NCBI GenBank assembly: GCA_023386315.1
Contig: JAEWJZ010000017.1
Location: forward strand, 124,001-188,000
Source: Bacillota bacterium
GTDB taxonomy: Bacteria > Bacillota > Clostridia > Lachnospirales > Lachnospiraceae
DNA: 64,000 nucleotides
Direction: 5' to 3'
Position 1 is the first letter of the stretch. The number at the start of each line of letters is the position of its first letter. This document shows positions 8,007 to 15,218 of the stretch, in pieces. The notes beneath the pieces are model-generated. The model did not search any database. It saw only the letters and a list, made by a program, of their open reading frames with translations, and had not been told where the DNA came from. Both the position numbers and the translations under genes were made by a program.

Positions 8007-9917
8007 ATGTCAGAAGCAGTTTTAGAAAAACCAAAGGATCGCGTCAGTTATCACGATTCCGTAGAAGAAATGCTGGTAAGAATCAGGGATGACGGTTTAT
8101 CCAGCGTATTTTCAAGATTTGATGAGCAGGAAAAGATACGGTGCAAATTTTGTCTCCAGGGCCTTAGCTGTCAGCTGTGCACCAACGGTCCCTGCCGGAT
8201 TAATGAACAGAAAGGTCCTGAAAAGGGCGCCTGCGGAATCGGTCCGGACGCCATGGCAATGAGAAATCTCCTTATGAGAAATATCATGGGAGCTGCTACT
8301 TATGCCCATCATGCCTATGAAGCATTTCGGACGCTGAAAGAAACAGGAAAAGGAAATACAACATTTCAGATCACAGATACGGAAAAGCTGAAATGGATGT
8401 GTGAAAAGACCGGAATTGACACCAGCCAGTCCATCAATCAGATGGCAACCTGCCTTGCGGAGCTGTTAGACAGGGAAATGAAAGTGAATCCGGACCAGCA
8501 CAGCATCATGGTTGAGGCTTTTGCTCCGAAAAAAAGGAAAAAAATATGGCATGATTTAAATATTTATCCTTCCGGAATTGAACATGAAGTGCAAAACTGC
8601 ATTGCAAGCTGCCTTACCAATGTGGATGGAGACTATGTCTCTCTTGCAAAAAAAGCCCTGCGGCTGGGTTTATCCACCATCTATACAGCCCAGATCGGTC
8701 TTGAAATGACCCAGGACATTTTATTCGGTACACCAAAGCCCCATGAAGTAGATGTGGATCTGGGCATCATGGACCCGGATTATGTAAACATTGCATTTAA
8801 CGGTCATCAGCCCTGGATCGGAGCTGCCGCCCTTATGAAAGCCAAAACAAAGGAATTTCAGGATCTGGCAAAGCAGTGCGGTGCAAAAGGAATTCACATC
8901 GTAGGCTCTATTGAAACCGGACAGGAGCTGCTCCAGAGGTTTGAAATGGATGATGTCTTTGTGGGACTGATGGGCAACTGGCTGGCCATTGAACCCTTCT
9001 TAGCTACAGGAACCGTCGACGCATTCGTCATGGAGGAAAACTGCTCTCCGCCTGCCATTGATCAATATGCAGAAAAGTACCAGGTCGCCCTTGTCAGTGT
9101 CAGCACCATCATCGGTGTTCCCGGAACTGAGCATGAAATGCCCTACTATCCTCAAAGAGCAGAAGAAATGGCAGAGAAATGCATTCATATCGCAATCGAG
9201 AACTTCAAAAAAAGACATGGTAAGATTAAACCGATGGTACCCGGACATGTCCAGAAAGCAATTGCCGGTTTCTCAACGGAAGCCGTACTGAATGCAATCG
9301 GAAATGATTTACAAAATCTTGTGGATGTCATTGCAAAAGGACAGATTAAAGGAATTGTCGCTCTTGCAAACTGCTCCACCTTAAGAAACGGTCCTCAGGA
9401 CTGGAACACCGTAAATCTGGCAAAACAGCTGATTAAGAGAGATATTATGGTTGTTGCAGGCGGCTGCGGAAATCATGGTCTGGAAGTAGCCGGCATGTGT
9501 AACCTGGATGCCATTAACGAAGCCGGAAGCGGCTTAAAGGAAGTATGCAGCGCCCTGAAGATCCCACCGGTATTAAGCTTTGGAACCTGCACGGATACGG
9601 GAAGAATCTCCATGCTGGTAACAGCTCTTGCTGACTATCTTGATGCAGATATCTCAGATCTTCCCATTGCTGTCACAGCACCGGAATGGATGGAGCAGAA
9701 AGCTACCATAGACGGAATATTTGCTGTCGCTTACGGTGCCTTCACCCATCTTTCTCCTACCCCGTTTATCACTGGCGCACCCAACCTTGTGAAACTGCTC
9801 ACAGAGGATGTGGAAAACTTAACCGGCGGTAAGGTGGCCCTGGGAGATGATCCTGTGGAAGTGGCGGAAAAAATTGAAAGCCATATCATGAAAAAAAGAA
9901 AAGCCATGGGTTTGTAA
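8007..9917 (+). CDS. cooS: CooS-family protein, carbon-monoxide dehydrogenase-like, with altered C-cluster site
   Basis: 636 residues from ATG 8007 (TTGGAGGT upstream; the longer frame from 7953 lacks a site). Normal length for the catalytic subunit CooS. Cys46, 49, 55, 58, 63 and 76 fit the D and B iron-sulfur clusters, with a CX2C spacing for cluster D. Of the usual C-cluster ligands, His267, Cys346, Cys456, Cys487 and Cys528 are present, and the catalytic Lys is in MEQKA (565). The segment that normally reads GICCTGNE is here GSIETGQE (300-307), so the cysteine is replaced by Glu303. Such deviant CooS proteins, as known for CooS-V of Carboxydothermus, carry an Fe/S/O hybrid cluster and do not oxidise CO. 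No cooC, cooF or acs gene is nearby. Annotation as a true CO dehydrogenase is therefore doubtful. Confidence 0.9.
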   Translation: MSEAVLEKPKDRVSYHDSVEEMLVRIRDDGLSSVFSRFDEQEKIRCKFCLQGLSCQLCTNGPCRINEQKGPEKGACGIGPDAMAMRNLLMRNIMGAATYAHHAYEAFRTLKETGKGNTTFQITDTEKLKWMCEKTGIDTSQSINQMATCLAELLDREMKVNPDQHSIMVEAFAPKKRKKIWHDLNIYPSGIEHEVQNCIASCLTNVDGDYVSLAKKALRLGLSTIYTAQIGLEMTQDILFGTPKPHEVDVDLGIMDPDYVNIAFNGHQPWIGAAALMKAKTKEFQDLAKQCGAKGIHIVGSIETGQELLQRFEMDDVFVGLMGNWLAIEPFLATGTVDAFVMEENCSPPAIDQYAEKYQVALVSVSTIIGVPGTEHEMPYYPQRAEEMAEKCIHIAIENFKKRHGKIKPMVPGHVQKAIAGFSTEAVLNAIGNDLQNLVDVIAKGQIKGIVALANCSTLRNGPQDWNTVNLAKQLIKRDIMVVAGGCGNHGLEVAGMCNLDAINEAGSGLKEVCSALKIPPVLSFGTCTDTGRISMLVTALADYLDADISDLPIAVTAPEWMEQKATIDGIFAVAYGAFTHLSPTPFITGAPNLVKLLTEDVENLTGGKVALGDDPVEVAEKIESHIMKKRKAMGL

Positions 9918-9929
9918 TAATAAAATAAC

Positions 9930-9976
9930 AAGACCGCATTACTCCTCATCTGACCTGACAGGAATAATGCGGTCTT
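9930..9976. terminator. Bidirectional terminator between cooS and the cupin gene
   Basis: AAGACCGCATTA (9930-9941) and TAATGCGGTCTT (9965-9976) pair perfectly. T-rich ends lie on both strands, between two convergent genes. Confidence 0.88.
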
Positions 9977-9982
9977 TCTAAA

Positions 9983-10312
9983 TTAATCTACGATAAACAG
10001 TTTTGCTCCTGTTTCAGTATGTGAGCGGTGAGGGTCTGCATCTTCCGCTACCTGATAACTCATACCCGGCTTTAATACAAATTCCCGGCCGTCACTGAGT
10101 TGTGTAACAAGCTCTCCTTCCAGAACCAGCAGTACATGCCCCCGGTGACACCAGTGATCTGCCATATAACCAGGTGTATACTCTACCATTCGTACTCTTA
10201 TATTTCCCTTTTCAAAGGTTTTCCAGTAACCAGTTCCGGTTATACCAGGATGCTCTGTTAATTCTGCCTCACTCCAATCCATCGTGCAAAAAGGTACCTG
10301 CTCAATTTTCAT
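9983..10312 (-). CDS. Small cupin-fold protein (DHCW-type)
   Basis: 109 residues from the ATG at 10312, which has GAGGGGGAAAG before it; the frame could extend to 10420 but without a site. A single cupin barrel is seen: ADHWCHRGHVLLVLEGELV gives the first metal-binding histidines, and LKPGMSYQVAEDADPHRSHTE gives the second motif with further His. The DHWC sequence resembles the DHCW-motif cupin family, whose function is not established to my knowledge. A metal-dependent small-molecule binding role is likely. It is divergent from the anion permease gene, sharing about 150 bp of upstream DNA. Confidence 0.82.
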   Translation of the reverse strand: MKIEQVPFCTMDWSEAELTEHPGITGTGYWKTFEKGNIRVRMVEYTPGYMADHWCHRGHVLLVLEGELVTQLSDGREFVLKPGMSYQVAEDADPHRSHTETGAKLFIVD

Positions 10313-10460
10313 TGCTCTTTCCCCCTCTTTTTTGGGTCTTATTATACGCTTTTGAAAAACTGGTGTCAATCGCAGTAAAACAATGATTGATGTACATGAA
10401 TTTATGATATATAATAGCACGGAAGTATTATTACTATTTTTTTACTACTGGAGAAACCTT

Positions 10461-11567
10461 ATGAAACAAACTGTTTTATTTATTCAGAAAGAACCTGTTC
10501 TGACAGCAGCTTCTATTCTCGCTCTTATTTCAGTCTTTTTTGTCCCCCCTGATTCGACCTATCTGCAGTACATTGATTTTAAGACACTGCTCTGCCTGTT
10601 CTGCCTCATGACTGCGCTTAAGGGAATTGAGCGGGAAGGACTTTTAAATGCAATCTCAGTGAAACTGTCATCCGGAATGAAAGATTTAAAACCGTTCATT
10701 TTTCTGCTTGTTTTTACCTGTTTTTTTGCATCCATGATTATGACAAATGACGTTGCTTTAATCGCCCTGATCCCCATTACCTTGTCTGTTCTCTCCCTGT
10801 GTGGTCAGGAACGTCATACTGCCCTTGTTGTGGTTTTGCAGACTATTGCCGCAAACATCGGCTCCAGCCTCACTCCCATCGGAAATCCACAGAACCTTTA
10901 TCTGTTTACCCGGTATGAGTTTGGTCTGTCATCTTTTCTAAGAGTGACCTTTCCCTTTGTCTTATTCGGAGGAATTCTGCTTGCACTGGTATGTTTTTTT
11001 ATCCCCCGCCATCCCATCAGCCAGGTAAATTCCACCGCTCCGGTAATACGGAAAAGACCTGTCATCGCCTATGGCGCCATGTTCTTTCTGGCTGTTGCCG
11101 CTGTGCTGCGGCTGGTTCCTTATCAGGCCGCAGCTCTTACTATTCTGGCTGCCACTGCAATTTTAGACAGGCGTACGCTCTGTCAGGTAGATTACTGCCT
11201 TCTCCTTACATTTGCCGCCATATTCATATTTGTAGGGAACCTGGCCAGAATTGACTGGGTTTATCAGACCGTTTCGGGATTGATCAGAAAAGATACCATG
11301 GTAACTGCTGCTTTATTAAGTCAGTTTATCAGCAATGTCCCGGCAGCCGTCATGCTGTCCGGATTCACGGAAAATGCTTCCCAACTGCTTACCGGAGTAA
11401 ATGTAGGAGGCATGGGAACACTGATCGCCTCTATGGCAAGTGTTATCTCCTATAAATTGTATGCTGCGGCTTATCCCAGAAAAACCTTTTTGTTTCTGGG
11501 AATCTTTACGGCTTTTAATCTTTTATTTCTCATCGCTTTGCTTTTATTTGAAGGAATTCTTATGTAA
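10461..11567 (+). CDS. SLC13 / ArsB-NhaD superfamily anion permease
   Basis: 368 residues from ATG 10461 (GGAG 7 bases upstream; the longer frame from 10383 is unsupported). About ten membrane helices. Family motifs include MIMTNDVALIALIPI and ANIGSSLTPIGNPQNLYL, the conserved hairpin of the ion-transporter superfamily that includes SLC13, CitM and ArsB. A matching second half has SQFISNVPAAVMLSGF. It would move an organic or inorganic anion across the membrane, probably coupled to H+ or Na+. The length is near the short end for the family. The substrate cannot be told. Confidence 0.88.
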   Translation: MKQTVLFIQKEPVLTAASILALISVFFVPPDSTYLQYIDFKTLLCLFCLMTALKGIEREGLLNAISVKLSSGMKDLKPFIFLLVFTCFFASMIMTNDVALIALIPITLSVLSLCGQERHTALVVVLQTIAANIGSSLTPIGNPQNLYLFTRYEFGLSSFLRVTFPFVLFGGILLALVCFFIPRHPISQVNSTAPVIRKRPVIAYGAMFFLAVAAVLRLVPYQAAALTILAATAILDRRTLCQVDYCLLLTFAAIFIFVGNLARIDWVYQTVSGLIRKDTMVTAALLSQFISNVPAAVMLSGFTENASQLLTGVNVGGMGTLIASMASVISYKLYAAAYPRKTFLFLGIFTAFNLLFLIALLLFEGILM

Positions 11568-11577
11568 ACTTATTTTC

Positions 11578-11617
11578 AAAACAGCCAGCGGCCTCATACG
11601 ATGCCGCTGGCTGTTTT
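11578..11617. terminator. Bidirectional terminator between the anion permease and a small minus-strand gene
   Basis: AAAACAGCCAGCGGC and GCCGCTGGCTGTTTT form a perfect 15-bp stem over a 10-base loop, with flanking A and T runs. Confidence 0.93.
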
Positions 11618-11623
11618 AACGGT

Positions 11624-11884
11624 TCAATTTAACTGGGAAATAATATATGCTGCCTTTTCCTGATCTTTCTTATATACAAAAAGTCTGTAAAAATCTTTCA
11701 CGTTACCTGTCCTGCCTAAAATTGGATTCCTTCCATTTAAGTTATTCATTGATAAACGTAAACTGTTATTGGTTGTTTCAGTCATATAATAAATATTATT
11801 TTCTCTCAATATATTTTTTAAACGATATAGCTTTTCAAGATCCTGTGTACTGTATATTTCCGTTAATTTCTTTTTAAACAGCAT
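11624..11884 (-). CDS. Small uncharacterised protein, DUF2007-like
   Basis: 86 residues from the ATG at 11884 (GGAAAGG upstream); the frame extends to 11944 without a better site. The start MLFKKKLTEIYSTQDLEKLYRLKN and the end FYRLFVYKKDQEKAAYII resemble small DUF2007-type proteins, which have a ferredoxin-like fold and a suggested signalling role. There is no membrane segment and there are no catalytic residues I can name. It probably ends at the shared terminator 11578-11617. The assignment is tentative. Confidence 0.65.
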   Translation of the reverse strand: MLFKKKLTEIYSTQDLEKLYRLKNILRENNIYYMTETTNNSLRLSMNNLNGRNPILGRTGNVKDFYRLFVYKKDQEKAAYIISQLN

Positions 11885-11995
11885 AATCCCGACCTTTCCA
11901 TTCCAACCTGCCTGGAACCGCGTTTTTGTTTCATGCGATTTCATTATAACAAAAATGGCTGTCTGTTACAAGCAGGCAGCCATTTTTTATATTTA

Positions 11996-12814
11996 TTATA
12001 TTTTTTTAACCGGATAGCACACTTCTGTTACCAGTTCCTCCGGATTCTGAGTCTGAGCAGGACTGACGTGATAAATGCAGAACATGGGACCGTTAAATTC
12101 ATATTCATTGTCTTTGACCCAGTTGGCAACTGCAAGGTTCACATCTGTGATCTGTTCGTAGCTCCCTTTGTATACCGCTGATGCAATTTCCACCTCTGGT
12201 ACTGTTTTAAATACTACATGCTCCGTATTGTCATAGGAGCCCTTTACGGATATCTGTATTTCCACATTAACGTCCCTATCTTTAAATCCATGGTCATGAA
12301 ATACTGCAAGAGAATATACGGGTTCTGCCATCTGCAGATTCATATCCCGGGTTTCTTCCCCCAGCCGCTTCCATAATATTCCTTCCTGGTTGTAGGCTGG
12401 TATAACCGCTCTCACACTGGCCACGTATCTTTGAGGCATGGTTTTTAGTACTACACTGTAATTCATTGCCATATCATCCTTTCTCAGCCTTTGGATGGCT
12501 GTATCAAGGAGCATAAGCCGGTGTCCGCTTTCCTTCATTTCTTCCTGGACTTCCACTCTCCGGATCTCTAAAAACTTTGCCAGTTCTGCGGGATCATCAT
12601 ATTTTTTTAACATTTCCCCAATTGCCGCAAGACTAAATCCCATATCTTTTAAGGAATTAATCCTGACAGCTTTTAAGAGCTGGTCTTCGCTGTAATAGCG
12701 GTATCCGGTAAAATGGTCGGTACTCCTTGGTGTCAGCAGTCCGATCTCGTCGTAATGGCGGAGCATTCGGATACTGATTCTTGACAGTTTGGAAAAATCT
12801 CCTATTTTCAGCAT
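11996..12814 (-). CDS. MerR-family regulator with GyrI-like effector domain (BmrR type)
   Basis: 272 residues from ATG 12814 (GAGGAAATAAGC before it). The N-terminal MerR winged helix is clear: KIGDFSKLSRISIRMLRHYDEIGLL, then TGYRYYSEDQLLKAVRINSLKDMGFSL. A coiled-coil dimer helix (about 75-110) leads into a C-terminal GyrI-like domain with the pattern QRYVASVRAVIPAYNQEG and VELVTEVCYPVKK-like end. This is the layout of multidrug-sensing regulators such as BmrR, which bind hydrophobic cations. It has its own promoter with a 19-bp spacer and may control itself. No efflux gene is adjacent. Confidence 0.93.
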   Translation of the reverse strand: MLKIGDFSKLSRISIRMLRHYDEIGLLTPRSTDHFTGYRYYSEDQLLKAVRINSLKDMGFSLAAIGEMLKKYDDPAELAKFLEIRRVEVQEEMKESGHRLMLLDTAIQRLRKDDMAMNYSVVLKTMPQRYVASVRAVIPAYNQEGILWKRLGEETRDMNLQMAEPVYSLAVFHDHGFKDRDVNVEIQISVKGSYDNTEHVVFKTVPEVEIASAVYKGSYEQITDVNLAVANWVKDNEYEFNGPMFCIYHVSPAQTQNPEELVTEVCYPVKKI

Positions 12815-12854
12815 GCTTATTTCCTCACATATATGTTTTTTTGAGCTCGTATTT

Positions 12855-12885
12855 AGTATAGAGTATACCATAATGTGAGAGTCAA
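12855..12885 (-). promoter_or_regulatory. Promoter with 19-bp spacer, MerR type
   Basis: On the minus strand TTGACT (12880-12885) and TATACT (12855-12860) are separated by exactly 19 bp. This over-long spacer is the hallmark of promoters activated by MerR-family proteins. It lies about 40 bp before the MerR-type gene starting at 12814, so self-regulation is likely. Confidence 0.7.
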
Positions 12886-12962
12886 GCAACAATTCTTAAG
12901 ATACATATTTTTCATTGTTTATGTTAAAACTGATTTTATAGTAGAAAGGAGAGTGAATCCCA

Positions 12963-13274
12963 ATGCTGTTAGTTACCACGGATTATATTCCAGGAAAAGA
13001 ACTGACACTTCTGGGTATGGTGAAAGGAAGCACCATACAGTCAAAAAATATAGGAAAAGATATTTCTCAGGGACTTAAAACCTTAGTTGGAGGGGAATTA
13101 AAAGCGTATACGGAAATGATGGATGAGGCCAGGAATCTTGCAACCAGCCGTATGATCCAGGAAGGTGAGGCAATGAACGCGGAAGCCATTGTGAATATCC
13201 GTTACGCTTCTTCTTCGGTCATGCAGGGTGCCGCGGAAGTTCTGGCCTATGGAACTGCTGCTGTATTTAAGTAA
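12963..13274 (+). CDS. YbjQ/UPF0145 family heavy-metal-binding-domain protein
   Basis: 103 residues with AAAGGAGAG before the ATG. It matches the UPF0145 (YbjQ) family along its length: LLVTTDYIPGKELTLLGMVKGSTI, then GLKTLVGGELKAYTEMMDEARNLATSRM and NAEAIVNIRYASSSVMQGAAEVLAYGTA. The family forms pentameric rings and was once thought to bind metal; its role is not established. It is followed by a small membrane protein gene 35 bp downstream and the two are probably cotranscribed, ending at the terminator 13531-13566. Confidence 0.93.
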   Translation: MLLVTTDYIPGKELTLLGMVKGSTIQSKNIGKDISQGLKTLVGGELKAYTEMMDEARNLATSRMIQEGEAMNAEAIVNIRYASSSVMQGAAEVLAYGTAAVFK

Positions 13275-13309
13275 CTGATACTGCCGGAGTCTTTATTGGG
13301 GGGAATGAA

Positions 13310-13531
13310 ATGAAAAAATTTGCAAAAAATCTTCTGTTTATTTTGGGGCTTTTGTTTCTGCTTCTTTTCCTTGTTTTAATGGTCTATGAATACTATTTGT
13401 TAAAAAACAGGCTTCTGCTTGTTCCGGACCTGATTTTTGCCAGCTTTCTGCTTTCCGGCATTCTGTTTTTAATCCCCGGAATCTCCTGTATGGCGGTTTC
13501 CTATGTGCTGAAAAGAAAAGAGCTCAAATAA
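13310..13531 (+). CDS. Small two-helix membrane protein
   Basis: 73 residues with GGGGGGAATGAA before the ATG. Two hydrophobic segments (about 7-27 and 38-65) flank a short polar loop, and the end is basic (KRKELK). No family is recognised. It follows the UPF0145 gene closely and shares its terminator, so the two probably form one transcript. Confidence 0.7.
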   Translation: MKKFAKNLLFILGLLFLLLFLVLMVYEYYLLKNRLLLVPDLIFASFLLSGILFLIPGISCMAVSYVLKRKELK

Positions 13532-13566
13532 AAAACATCGTTTCCTGGCTGGGAAGCGATGTTTTT
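13531..13566. terminator. Bidirectional terminator
   Basis: AAAAACATCG and CGATGTTTTT pair over a 16-base inner region that itself pairs partly (TTTCC/GGGAA). It lies between the plus-strand pair and the minus-strand XRE gene. Confidence 0.85.
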
Positions 13567-13569
13567 TCT

Positions 13570-14154
13570 TTATAATAGCTGGTAAAGCAGTTTTTTCTTT
13601 GTACTGTACCAGATCAGCATTCCATGCCCCAGCCTGGGAATCCGGACATTAAAATCCCATTCCGGATACTGCTTGATTACTGAGATGCGGTCTCCTGATG
13701 CAAAGGCAAGAAACGAAATATAAAACTCTTTATTCATTGGATGGACACTGGTAATAAACCAGTCATCTTCAACCACAGTAACGGAAAGCTTCTCCCCTTC
13801 CTCTGCCTTTTGCAGTTTCAGTGCAGAAAGCTTCCTTTTACAGCAGGAAATCTCTGCGTCTCCTGTGGAAAATGTGATGCTGTTGCAGGTCGGACAGACA
13901 TAGTATTTTATCTGTTTCATATTTCCTCCTGTTATGTCATTGGGCGTCAAATCACCATTTAATAAATTCTGTATATCTATTCCAAAAAGTCTGGAAAGCT
14001 CAGGAATTAAAGAAATATCCGGAAGACCTTTGCCTCTCTCCCATTTGGATACCGTTTTATCGCTGATATGCAGTTCATCTGCAAGCTGTTTCTGTGTCAT
14101 ACCGTGCTCACTGCGAAGCATACGGATTAAGGTTCCTACATTATTGTCAGGCAC
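13570..14154 (-). CDS. XRE-family regulator with zinc-ribbon and desulfoferrodoxin-like C-terminal domain
   Basis: 194 residues from a GTG at 14154, chosen because GGGAGG lies 7 bases upstream; the frame runs back to 14292 without a site. The N-terminal XRE fold reads VGTLIRMLRSEHGMTQKQLADEL, then SDKTVSKWERGKGLPD. Next comes a zinc-ribbon-like YVCPTCNSI...ISCCKRKL. The last 75 residues, with ITSVHPMNKEFYISFLAF and a distal FNVRIPRLGHG, resemble the superoxide reductase fold of desulfoferrodoxin. The usual EHYI histidine is changed and the final CN-HG ligands are missing, so iron chemistry is unlikely and a sensing domain is more plausible. It lies downstream of the MerR gene and behind a promoter/operator that it shares in sequence. 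Confidence 0.85.
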   Translation of the reverse strand: MPDNNVGTLIRMLRSEHGMTQKQLADELHISDKTVSKWERGKGLPDISLIPELSRLFGIDIQNLLNGDLTPNDITGGNMKQIKYYVCPTCNSITFSTGDAEISCCKRKLSALKLQKAEEGEKLSVTVVEDDWFITSVHPMNKEFYISFLAFASGDRISVIKQYPEWDFNVRIPRLGHGMLIWYSTKKKLLYQLL

Positions 14155-14191
14155 AGGCAAACCTCCCTTCCCTGTAAAAGAATTCTTTTTA

Positions 14192-14234
14192 ATTGTAACT
14201 GACTGAAGAATTTTTTTCAATCTACGCTGCGTAG
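14192..14234 (-). promoter_or_regulatory. Promoter/operator of the XRE gene; copy A of a 33-bp repeated element
   Basis: On the minus strand TTGAAA, a 17-bp spacer and TACAAT form a promoter 40 bp before the GTG start. The 33-bp stretch 14192-14224 matches 15138-15170 at 30 of 33 positions. Directly upstream is the palindrome CTACGC-T-GCGTAG (14222-14234), whose core ACGCNGCGT also occurs in the MerR gene's promoter. Confidence 0.7.
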
Positions 14235-14248
14235 AGAGCTTTAAAAAC

Positions 14249-14977
14249 TTATTCTTCGTGCTTACTTCCGTAGGTTTCCACGCAAAAGCCATTATATCCG
14301 CAGCAGGTACAAGTCAGCTTCCTGAGTGTTGGTGTATGTTTTGCCCAGAACGCTTCTTTGAGTACTGGTTTGAATACTTCGTGGCATTGCGGACAAATAT
14401 ACGCAACCCGCCTGAAATAATAATTTAATATCCATACAGTGTACGGAACCGCCACCACCAGGTACAGGGCGAACGGCCACCATATCCCAGACATGATATA
14501 CAGAATAATCGATGTCCACTGTAAAATTCCAAGCGGTATTACCGTAATCAAAAGTGTTACGTGAAGTCTTTTCAGTTTTTTCTTATTTTCCATCAAGTAA
14601 GCTATATCACCGATAGATTCAACTGAGAAATTATCTATACTCTTCAGCTCACTCCTGATCTGTTCCAGCATATCCAGTTTCATCTGGCGTTCATTCAATT
14701 CCTTTTTTATCGCCTGCTCCTGCTGGTTAAGCAAAATGGAGAGAACACTGCCCGGATCTTCTTCTGAAAGGAATTCACCAATGCTGTTTATTGGTAATCC
14801 TGCTTCACGAAGAAAACAAATAATTTTCATCCGCTTTAAATCCTCTTCAGAGTAGAGACGCCGGCCACCCTCAGACAACTCACTGGGAACAAGAATGTTC
14901 CTTGTATCATAATACTGAACCGTTCTGACAGATACGCCACAGAGCTTTGCAATTTCTCCTGTCGTGTATTTTGACAT
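14249..14977 (-). CDS. Membrane-anchored MerR-family regulator with C-terminal zinc ribbon
   Basis: 242 residues from ATG 14977 (AAGGAGGTG with 6-base spacing; the GTG at 14986 lies inside the site). Residues 1-70 are a MerR winged helix (TTGEIAKLCGVSVRTVQYYDTRNIL, then RRLYSEEDLKRMKIICFLREAGLPI). A coiled-coil dimer helix follows (about 82-135). Unlike normal MerR proteins it then has two membrane helices (about 140-165 and 167-190) and a C-terminal zinc ribbon with CPQC and CTCC pairs. A regulator tied to the membrane is unusual. The XRE gene follows 94 bp downstream on the same strand behind its own promoter. Confidence 0.88.
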   Translation of the reverse strand: MSKYTTGEIAKLCGVSVRTVQYYDTRNILVPSELSEGGRRLYSEEDLKRMKIICFLREAGLPINSIGEFLSEEDPGSVLSILLNQQEQAIKKELNERQMKLDMLEQIRSELKSIDNFSVESIGDIAYLMENKKKLKRLHVTLLITVIPLGILQWTSIILYIMSGIWWPFALYLVVAVPYTVWILNYYFRRVAYICPQCHEVFKPVLKEAFWAKHTPTLRKLTCTCCGYNGFCVETYGSKHEE

Positions 14978-15003
14978 AGCTTTCACCTCCTTACACTTCG
15001 CAT

Positions 15004-15044
15004 TTTATAACATTACGCAGCGTCACAAGCAATATGTTACGCAG
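15004..15044 (-). promoter_or_regulatory. Promoter and ACGC-N-GCGT operator of the membrane-anchored MerR gene
   Basis: On the minus strand TTGCTT (15027-15032), a 17-bp spacer and TATAAA (15004-15009) precede the MerR gene. The imperfect palindrome TTACGC-A-GCGTCA (15013-15025) fills the spacer, exactly where MerR proteins bind. A further half-site GTTACGCAG lies at 15036-15044. The same core occurs upstream of the XRE gene at 14222-14234. Confidence 0.7.
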
Positions 15045-15137
15045 GGGGATTTTTCATTTTAGGCTAAGCTATGCCACAGAAGATACAGGTATCCCTCTCT
15101 TTTGCTATTCAGTGCTTAGTTTATCCTGTTCTTAGTT

Positions 15138-15170
15138 ATTGTAACTGACTGAAAAAACTTTTTCAATCTA
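15138..15170. repeat. Copy B of a 33-bp repeated promoter-like element
   Basis: It matches 14192-14224 in 30 of 33 bases in the same orientation. On the minus strand it also contains TTGAAA-17-TACAAT and an internal TGAAAAA/TTTTTCA dyad. It lies about 160 bp upstream of the MerR gene, further out than that gene's own promoter, and no separate gene begins from it. Confidence 0.75.
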
Positions 15171-15175
15171 ACTGT

Positions 15176-15210
15176 ACAAAGAAAACAGCCCGGTTTCCAT
15201 ACCGGACTGT
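15176..15210 (-). terminator. Terminator of the LysM protein gene
   Basis: ACAG-C-CCGGT pairs with ACCGG-A-CTGT over a 6-base loop. On the minus strand it is followed by TTTCTTTG. It lies 9 bp past the stop codon. Confidence 0.75.
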
Positions 15211-15218
15211 CTCTTTTC

